Below, in pieces: positions 59,178-64,000 of a stretch of 64,000 nucleotides of DNA. The notes beneath the pieces are model-generated. The model ran no database searches and was not told where the DNA came from. It saw only the letters and a program-made list of their open reading frames with translations. The position numbers and the translations under genes were made by a program. Source of the DNA: an uncultured Candidatus Melainabacteria bacterium (lineage in GTDB: Bacteria > Cyanobacteriota > Vampirovibrionia > Gastranaerophilales > Gastranaerophilaceae); assembly GCA_947361615.1 (NCBI GenBank), contig CANAJP010000001.1, forward strand, positions 1 through 64,000, given 5' to 3'. Within the stretch, counting starts at the first letter, position 1; every line of letters starts with the position of its first letter.

Positions 59178-59819
59178 ATGAATTTCAGAAAATTCTGGAA
59201 AATTGAATACACTTTGACCCTGTTTGCAATATTTGCGATATTTGTTCTGCTTTTGCCGACAACTATTCAAAACGCAAGGCAGGCAAGTCTTATCTCTCGT
59301 TGGAATGAAAAATATAATCGTGTAAACTATATGTTTTCAGTTTTGAATACGCACGCAAACGAAGATATTATCAAAAGTCTTAAAAAGGCTTCTACTAACG
59401 AAGAAAAAAGCAGGTTAATGATTTTATTAATGCAGCCATATCTTAGAATTTCATCGAATAATGTACCGGTAAAACGTTACAGGCCTAAGTATATGAATAA
59501 TTCACGCATTGCAAAAGATCAGATTTATTATTTTGATGATTTCTATTTCGCAGAAAATAATACAATTATCGGGATTAAAGATCTGGAACAGGTAAAAGAA
59601 ACAGATCCGATGTTTATGCTGATGTTTGATTTGAACGGACTTCTTCCACCTAATCGTTGGGGAAAAGATATTTTTGGAGTAAACATTTACAGTCAGGGAC
59701 ATATAGAACCTTTCGGTAAACAGTTTGATGTTCCTGAATTGAAGGTGGATTGTTCAGAACAAGGACTTGGAATTAACTGTTCATATTATTATATAATTGG
59801 CGGAGGCTTTGATGAGTAA
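59178..59819 (+). CDS. Membrane-anchored protein, possibly pseudopilin-like
   Basis: ATG 59178 with GGAG about 10 nt upstream gives MNFRKFWKIEYTLTLFAIFA, one N-terminal TM helix, then an extracytoplasmic domain (NRVNYMFSVLNTHANEDIIK; FGVNIYSQGHIEPFGKQFDV). The region MLMFDLNGLLPPNRWGKDIF resembles the 'NG..GPN..GKDIF' part of the prepilins here, so a minor pilin-like relation is possible, although no prepilin cleavage motif is seen. The track start at 59133 has no family support. The stop is 8 nt inside the LOG gene. Function unknown. Confidence 0.65.
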   Translation: MNFRKFWKIEYTLTLFAIFAIFVLLLPTTIQNARQASLISRWNEKYNRVNYMFSVLNTHANEDIIKSLKKASTNEEKSRLMILLMQPYLRISSNNVPVKRYRPKYMNNSRIAKDQIYYFDDFYFAENNTIIGIKDLEQVKETDPMFMLMFDLNGLLPPNRWGKDIFGVNIYSQGHIEPFGKQFDVPELKVDCSEQGLGINCSYYYIIGGGFDE

Positions 59820-60408
59820 ACCAAGAGTTTGTGTTTTTGCATCTTCAAGTAATTTTTTAGATGAAATATATTACGAAGAAGTTGGCGAATTAGGCTGTTT
59901 GTTAGGAAAAGCTAATTTCGACGTAGTTTATGGTGGAAGTAATCTGGGGCTTATGTGGGCTTGTGCGAAAGCTGCAAAGATTGAGGGCGCAAATGTTTAC
60001 GGGGTTATGCCTGAGAAGCTTTATAAAATTCTAGGGCCTGAATCAAGCGATTTTTGTAACGAACTTCATATAACGGAAACAATGCGAACCAGGAAAGCAA
60101 AACTTGATGAAATTTCTGACGCTGTTGTTGCTGTTGCCGGCGGGTTCGGTACACTTGAAGAGTTATCAGAAATGATTGTTCAGAAACAACTTGGCTATAA
60201 CTGTAAACCTATTGTAATCCTCAATACTAACAACTTTTATGATAAACTGATAGAATTTTTTGACCACATGATAGAAGAACATTTCGCGAATGAGAATTGC
60301 CGTGAGTTGTATTATGTTGCGAAAACACCTGAAGAGGTCGTTGAATATTTGTTGTCATATAAAGGCAAAGACAGAATTATTGATAAAGATTCGATATATA
60401 AGCGCTAA
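59812..60408 (+). CDS. LOG-family phosphoribohydrolase
   Basis: Rossmann-like protein with [18 protein letters not shown] and the signature [13 protein letters not shown], which marks the LOG (lonely guy) family acting on cytokinin riboside monophosphates or other nucleotide 5'-monophosphates. [20 protein letters not shown] is the catalytic Arg part. 198 residues from ATG 59812, with GGAGG upstream, matching the family size. Substrate in this organism is unknown. Confidence 0.92.
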   Translation: MSKPRVCVFASSSNFLDEIYYEEVGELGCLLGKANFDVVYGGSNLGLMWACAKAAKIEGANVYGVMPEKLYKILGPESSDFCNELHITETMRTRKAKLDEISDAVVAVAGGFGTLEELSEMIVQKQLGYNCKPIVILNTNNFYDKLIEFFDHMIEEHFANENCRELYYVAKTPEEVVEYLLSYKGKDRIIDKDSIYKR

Positions 60409-60424
60409 AAGACTATATTTTAAA

Positions 60425-60440
60425 CTTTTATGCTATAATA
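60425..60440 (+). promoter_or_regulatory. Extended -10 promoter of gatB
   Basis: CTTTTATGCTATAATA with TG-N-TATAAT at 60434-60439, about 25 bp before gatB. The same 16 bases are before gyrA (23284-23299). Confidence 0.65.
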
Positions 60441-60463
60441 AGTGCATTAATAAGGAGAAATTT

Positions 60464-61909
60464 ATGGAGACATTAAGAGATAAGTATGAAGTGGTTATCG
60501 GGCTGGAAGTTCACGCTCAGTTGAAAACCAAATCAAAGATTTTTGCGCCTGACGGTACAGAATTCGGGCAAGAACCAAATACCCAGACTTCACCGATTAC
60601 ATTAGGTATGCCGGGGGTTTTACCGGTTTTGAATAAAGAAGTTGTTAATATGGGAATTCTGACAGGGCTTGCGTTGAACTGTGAAATTCCTGAACGCTGC
60701 AAATTCGACAGAAAACAATATTTTTACCCTGACTTGCCGAAAGGTTATCAAATTTCTCAATACGATGAGCCTATTTGTGTAAACGGTCATCTTGATATTA
60801 ACGGCAAAAGAATAGGTATTACAAGAGCACACCTTGAAGAAGATGCCGGAAAACTTGTTCACGCAGGTGCTGACGGCCTTGCAGGTTCAAGCTATTCGCT
60901 TGTTGACCTTAACAGAGCCGGAACCCCGCTTCTTGAAATCGTTTCTGAACCTGATATGCGCTCATCTGCAGAAGCTCGCGCTTATATGGAAGAACTTAGA
61001 AGTATTGTTCGCTACATCGGCGTTTGCGACGGAAACCTTGAAGAAGGTTCTATGAGATGTGACGCTAACATCTCTATTATGCCAAAAGGTTCTAAAACCT
61101 TTGGTACACGTGCGGAAATCAAAAACGTTAACAGTTTTTCTGCGCTTCAAAGAGCGATTGAATTTGAAATTGACCGCCAGATTGAAATCGTTGAAGAGGG
61201 CGGTGAAGTCGTTCAAGAAACACGTCTTTGGGACGATAACTCAAAAGAAACCCGCTCAATGAGAGGCAAAGAAGACGCGCATGATTACAGATATTTCCCT
61301 GAACCTGACTTGAAACCGCTTGTGATTTCACGCGAATGGGTTAAAGAAATTCAAGACAAAATGCCTGAGCTTCCTGCACAAAAACGCGCAAGATATCAAG
61401 GTTTAGGACTTAGAGAATACGACGCTAATGTTGTGGTTGAACAAATGGAACTCGCTTTATTCTTTGATAAAGTTTTGGAACTCGGCGCTAATGCAAAAAC
61501 AGCCGTAAACTTTATTATGGGTGAAATCGCGGCATACTTGAAAGAAGAAAAACTTGAACTTGCAGAAACAAAATTAACACCTGAAAACCTTGCCGAATTG
61601 ATTTCTTTAATCGAAAAAGGCACTATTTCTAACAACATTGGTAAACAAATTATTGTTGAAATGATGCAAACAGGCAAAGCAGCTTCAAAAATCGTTGAAG
61701 AAAAAGGTTTGAGCCAAATTAGCGATGAGGGTGCAATTAAAGAAATTGTTCAGAAAGTTGTTGACGCGAACCCTACACAGGTTGAAGCTTACAGAAACGG
61801 TAAAACGAACTTGCTAGGTTTCTTTGTCGGCCAGATTATGAAAGAAACAAAAGGTCGCGCTAACCCTAAAACAGTTAACGAACTGTTGAGAGGCATTTTG
61901 GACGTATAA
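60464..61909 (+). CDS. gatB: Aspartyl/glutamyl-tRNA(Asn/Gln) amidotransferase subunit B
   Basis: This is the kinase and transamidation-coupling subunit that makes Gln-tRNA(Gln) or Asn-tRNA(Asn). [20 protein letters not shown] starts it; [40 protein letters not shown]-type motif and the YqeY tail ([20 protein letters not shown]) follow. Start ATG 60464 has AAGGAG 6 nt upstream and the family beginning [10 protein letters not shown]; the track's 60290 start is inside the LOG gene. 481 residues is normal. gatA and gatC are not in the window. Confidence 0.96.
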   Translation: METLRDKYEVVIGLEVHAQLKTKSKIFAPDGTEFGQEPNTQTSPITLGMPGVLPVLNKEVVNMGILTGLALNCEIPERCKFDRKQYFYPDLPKGYQISQYDEPICVNGHLDINGKRIGITRAHLEEDAGKLVHAGADGLAGSSYSLVDLNRAGTPLLEIVSEPDMRSSAEARAYMEELRSIVRYIGVCDGNLEEGSMRCDANISIMPKGSKTFGTRAEIKNVNSFSALQRAIEFEIDRQIEIVEEGGEVVQETRLWDDNSKETRSMRGKEDAHDYRYFPEPDLKPLVISREWVKEIQDKMPELPAQKRARYQGLGLREYDANVVVEQMELALFFDKVLELGANAKTAVNFIMGEIAAYLKEEKLELAETKLTPENLAELISLIEKGTISNNIGKQIIVEMMQTGKAASKIVEEKGLSQISDEGAIKEIVQKVVDANPTQVEAYRNGKTNLLGFFVGQIMKETKGRANPKTVNELLRGILDV

Positions 61910-61919
61910 GGGTAGGAAA

Positions 61920-62978
61920 ATGTTTTTCAGAAATAAAAGAGAAAAAACTTTTATGGAGCGCGAAATCTTTGCGCAGCCAAAAATTTTAAGCGATATTTTA
62001 GAATGCTATGTGAAGGATGAGGAAATCAACTTTGATATTCCGCACGACATTGAAAAAGTTGTGCTTGTTGCAAGTGGTTCGTCCTACAACTGCGCGCGTT
62101 TTAGCGCGGATTTGTTCGATAGAATTGCCGGAATTGAGGCAACTTCTGTTTATTCCAGCGAATTTCTTTTGAAATCTATTATTCCGCATAGCGATAAGAT
62201 GTTGTATATTTTCATAACTCAATCGGGCGAAACTTCAGACACTAACAAAGCCTTGATGAAAGCAAAAGAATACAACCTCAAAACTCTTTGTATCACTAAT
62301 TCTGAAAACTCTTCTATCTGGAAACTTGCGGATTATCAAATTAATTGTCACGCGGGTGAAGAAAAAAGTATTGCTGCGACCAAATCTTTGACCGCTCAAA
62401 TGCTTTGCACTGCGCTTCTGGTATTAAAATATGCACAATTGAAAAATCTTGATGTTTCATTTTACCTGAAAGAGCTGAAAACTCTTCCGCCGGCGTTAAA
62501 CAATACGCTTGCACTTCGTCACAATATCAAAAAGTATGCAAAAATTCTTTTGACTTACAAAAATATTGTAATAACAGCAGATGGAATTGCTTATGCTCTG
62601 GCACGCGAAACTGCTTTGAAAATGAAAGAAACAACCTATTTGAATATAACTTCATATATTCTGGGTGAGTTTATGCACGGGCATGTGGCTGTTTTGAACG
62701 AAAAATCTGCAATGATTTATATTGCGACAAGTGATTTGAACTATACATCTACCAAGAATTTGAATAAAATTAAAAAGGATTATAAACCGTTTATTTTCCT
62801 TGTTGGTAATTCAAACGATAAGATTAATGCAAATATTAATATCAATGTGAGTATAGAAAGCCCGCTTGTGAAATCGTTTGCGGTTGTAGTTATTTCACAA
62901 TTATTCGCGCTTGAAATGGCAATGCGTTTAAAACACAACGTTGATAAGCCAAAAGGACTTGAGAAAGTTGTACAGTGA
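61920..62978 (+). CDS. SIS-domain sugar isomerase (GlmS-like without glutaminase)
   Basis: Two SIS domains with VLVASGSSYNCARFSADLFD, FITQSGETSDTNKALMKA and EEKSIAATKSLTAQML. It begins with MEREIFAQPKIL, which in GlmS follows the glutaminase half, so only the isomerase part is present. It could deaminate or isomerise a 6-phosphosugar (AgaS/FrlB-like). 352 residues. The gene lies 10 bp after gatB on the same strand. A few bases upstream (GTAGG) may serve as ribosome site. Substrate unknown. Confidence 0.85.
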   Translation: MFFRNKREKTFMEREIFAQPKILSDILECYVKDEEINFDIPHDIEKVVLVASGSSYNCARFSADLFDRIAGIEATSVYSSEFLLKSIIPHSDKMLYIFITQSGETSDTNKALMKAKEYNLKTLCITNSENSSIWKLADYQINCHAGEEKSIAATKSLTAQMLCTALLVLKYAQLKNLDVSFYLKELKTLPPALNNTLALRHNIKKYAKILLTYKNIVITADGIAYALARETALKMKETTYLNITSYILGEFMHGHVAVLNEKSAMIYIATSDLNYTSTKNLNKIKKDYKPFIFLVGNSNDKINANININVSIESPLVKSFAVVVISQLFALEMAMRLKHNVDKPKGLEKVVQ

Positions 62979-62989
62979 GCCGCCCGCCA

Positions 62990-63119
62990 CAACTCTAACA
63001 AATTAACCATGACCGATAGCCAAAAGGCCAGTGGATGGATGGCCCTCAGGGCCTGTAATCCTGAACTTGCCGCCGGTCAAGGCGGTTTCCCTAACTCGTT
63101 AGTTGGTAAAACTCCATGT
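62990..63119. other. Short GC-rich hairpins between the SIS gene and the MITE copy
   Basis: The gap after the SIS gene holds GGCCCTCAGGGCC (63041-63053), CCGCC/GGCGG (63070-63085) and AACTCGTTAGTT inverted sequences. No ORF. These look like decayed palindromic-repeat ends; no promoter was seen. Confidence 0.4.
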
Positions 63120-63271
63120 TGTCATCCTGAACTTGTTTCAGGATCTGTCAAACGACACTATTAAAATAAACAAGGGAATTTTTCTTTTTCACGATGAGTT
63201 TTTTATTGAATGTTTTTACTTAACTTTTCCACGTAACACTGGATAGATCCTGAAACAAGTTCAGGATGACA
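63120..63271. repeat. MITE-like palindromic element, full copy 2
   Basis: Left end GTCATCCTGAACTTGTTTCAGGATCTG, right end CAGGATGAC preceded by GATCCTGAAACAAGTT. Same internal sequence as the 26.3-kb copy (for example TTTTTCTTTTTCACGA). Compared with that copy the ends carry CCTGAAC/GTTTCAGG instead of CCCGAAC/GTTTCGGG, so pairing is kept by a compensating change. Confidence 0.88.
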
Positions 63272-63278
63272 GATAATT

Positions 63279-63303
63279 AAAAAGCTCCCTGATGGGAGCT
63301 TTT
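63279..63303. terminator. Terminator between the SIS gene and the transporter gene
   Basis: AAAAGCTCCC-TGAT-GGGAGCTTTT, T-runs on both sides. Serves the SIS-domain gene (plus) and the transporter transcript (minus). Confidence 0.88.
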
Positions 63304-63305
63304 CG

Positions 63306-63455
63306 TTTATCTTTATCCGCCTGACAAATTTTCATAAAAGCAGTGCTTTTGAAAATTTGTTCGCTCCTTCGGCTATCGCCTTTGTCGCAACGGCGGTGAC
63401 GTAATGTGCGCCTGCTTGTCACGCTCACGCGTGCCAACACCGCGCACACCGAGCT
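63306..63455 (-). ncRNA. Structured repeat, copy E, after the transporter gene
   Basis: On the minus strand, directly after the transporter stop: GTGCGC-GGTGTTGG-CACGC-GTGA-GCGTG-ACAAGCAG-GCGCAC (63447-63406). Further on comes a hairpin near CGCC/GGCG, then AAATTTTCAAAAGCA...TGCTTTT(AT)GAAAATTT (63358-63326) and GTCAGG. The arrangement of hairpins is that of copy D, with different stem bases but kept pairing. It is the largest copy, about 150 nt. Confidence 0.65.
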
Positions 63456-63458
63456 TCG

Positions 63459-64000
63459 TTATTTTTTTTCATTCTGCCAGAGCATTATGCAAATTACGAT
63501 ACAGATTACAGCGGAAGCAATCCAGAATGAAAGCGCGCCGTTCCAGCCGAATTTATCAACCATAAAGCCTGTACCTGTTGCAGAAAGCACTGCGCCAACG
63601 TAGCCGAATGTTCCTGTGAAACCTGTTGCGGCTGACGCTACTTTTTTAGAGCTGCTTTCTACTGCACAAAGTCCGCCAATCATCATTTGCGGGCCGTATG
63701 TAAATGCACCGAGCAAGCCGATGAGAACAAAGTCAAGTGTGCTGATTGTGTTGAATTTCAACAATACCAAGCAAACCACAACACCGATTAAATAGATAAG
63801 GTTAACAGGCGCGCGTTTTCCTTTGAAAACTTTGTCAGAGATAACGCCTGCGCAAACTGTACCTGCAATACCTACAAGCGGTAATGAGCTTAATTTCAAT
63901 GACGCGAGTTCAAGGCTGTTTGCTTTTGCTTCGCTCAAGTATTTAATCATCCAGTCTTCTGCACCAAATCTGATTACGTAAACAAATACGTATGCGATTG
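63459..64000 (-). CDS. MFS transporter, GlpT/UhpC-like (3' part, cut by window end)
   Basis: Only the C-terminal part of an organophosphate:phosphate antiporter-type protein is in view. It has AYVFVYVIRFGAEDWMIKYL upstream of the track's start, so the frame is open to base 64000. The helices (GTVCAGVISDKVFKG; NLIYLIGVVVCLVLL; FVLIGLLGAFTYGPQMMIGG; LSFWIASAVICIVICIML) match the last half of the MFS fold. The YVIRFG.EDW box is typical of the GlpT/UhpT family. Substrate (glycerol-3-P, hexose-P) is not decided. Copy E follows its stop. Confidence 0.85.
   Translation of the reverse strand, partial: IAYVFVYVIRFGAEDWMIKYLSEAKANSLELASLKLSSLPLVGIAGTVCAGVISDKVFKGKRAPVNLIYLIGVVVCLVLLKFNTISTLDFVLIGLLGAFTYGPQMMIGGLCAVESSSKKVASAATGFTGTFGYVGAVLSATGTGFMVDKFGWNGALSFWIASAVICIVICIMLWQNEKK

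Noticed and set aside
1-64000. CRISPR arrays, tRNA or rRNA genes
   Set aside because: No regularly spaced repeats with unique spacers and no cloverleaf or rRNA sequence was recognised.

Overview
The window looks like chromosome of a Gram-negative, anaerobic, AT-rich bacterium of the Gastranaerophilales ('Candidatus Melainabacteria' / Vampirovibrionia) type. This is inferred from family content, not from a database search. The evidence is: outer-membrane proteins (TolC-like, porin, MCE/MlaD-like, lipopolysaccharide-type glycosyltransferase); a ferredoxin-dependent 2-oxoacid oxidoreductase; a Rex redox repressor; a cyanobacteria-like GyrA C-terminal region and primary sigma factor; and several prepilins with a near-identical FTMAEILLSLTIIG N-terminus. 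No rRNA, tRNA, CRISPR array, transposase or complete prophage was seen.

Layout. 0-6.5 kb: TolC-like and MCE envelope genes, a thioredoxin-fold protein, a patatin lipase, rpsU and a porin. 6.5-12.3 kb: a metalloprotease-like protein, GlcD and a 1180-residue coiled-coil protein. 12.5-15.2 kb: four-gene 2-oxoacid:ferredoxin oxidoreductase operon. 15.3-21.4 kb: two small genes (one a 27-residue membrane peptide), an orphan histidine kinase, ilvB, rph and small or membrane proteins. 21.4-31.3 kb: a PHP protein, prepilin 1, gyrA, a GIY-YIG protein, rex, pdxJ, a YtxH cluster and prepilin 2. 31.4-34.7 kb: rpoD-like, rlmB, nadA. 34.9-37.3 kb: pilM-pilN fusion and pilO. 37.3-40.3 kb: radical SAM protein, prepilin 3, XRE and a HEPN/MNT toxin-antitoxin pair. 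40.3-44.1 kb: TIM-barrel protein, crcB, C_GCAxxG_C_C protein, dnaN, glycosyltransferase. 44.1-44.7 kb: gene-free region with a six-fold 10-bp motif. 44.7-50.7 kb: comF, SWIM-SNF2 helicase, recF. 50.8-64 kb: pilT, a dehydrogenase, murI, amidase, rny, ymdB, PHP phosphoesterase, LOG protein, gatB, a SIS-domain protein and the 3' part of a GlpT/UhpC-like transporter.

How the genes work together. PilM-N, PilO, PilT and three prepilins belong to one type IV pilus or competence-type machine, with ComF as a possible DNA-uptake partner. The prepilins are the most plastic part. Two have 11-12 G tracts between their start codon and prepilin signal, both currently out of frame. The third has a 7-A tract that cuts off its conserved C-terminus. 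Two of the three share the same TTGACA-N17-TAAAAT promoter. All three end in an Lcl/DUF1566-like (C-type-lectin-like) domain. Together they look like a phase-variable surface adhesin set.

The most novel signal is an interspersed structured-RNA-like element present five times. Its consensus is P1-G(G/T)GTTGR-P2-GNGA-P2'-RCAAGCAG-P1'. Both stems differ between subfamilies by compensating changes, while the GNGA loop and the internal strands are conserved. A second family of about 150-bp MITE-like elements, with hairpin ends that covary in the same way, lies next to a GIY-YIG nuclease gene and inside prepilin 2.
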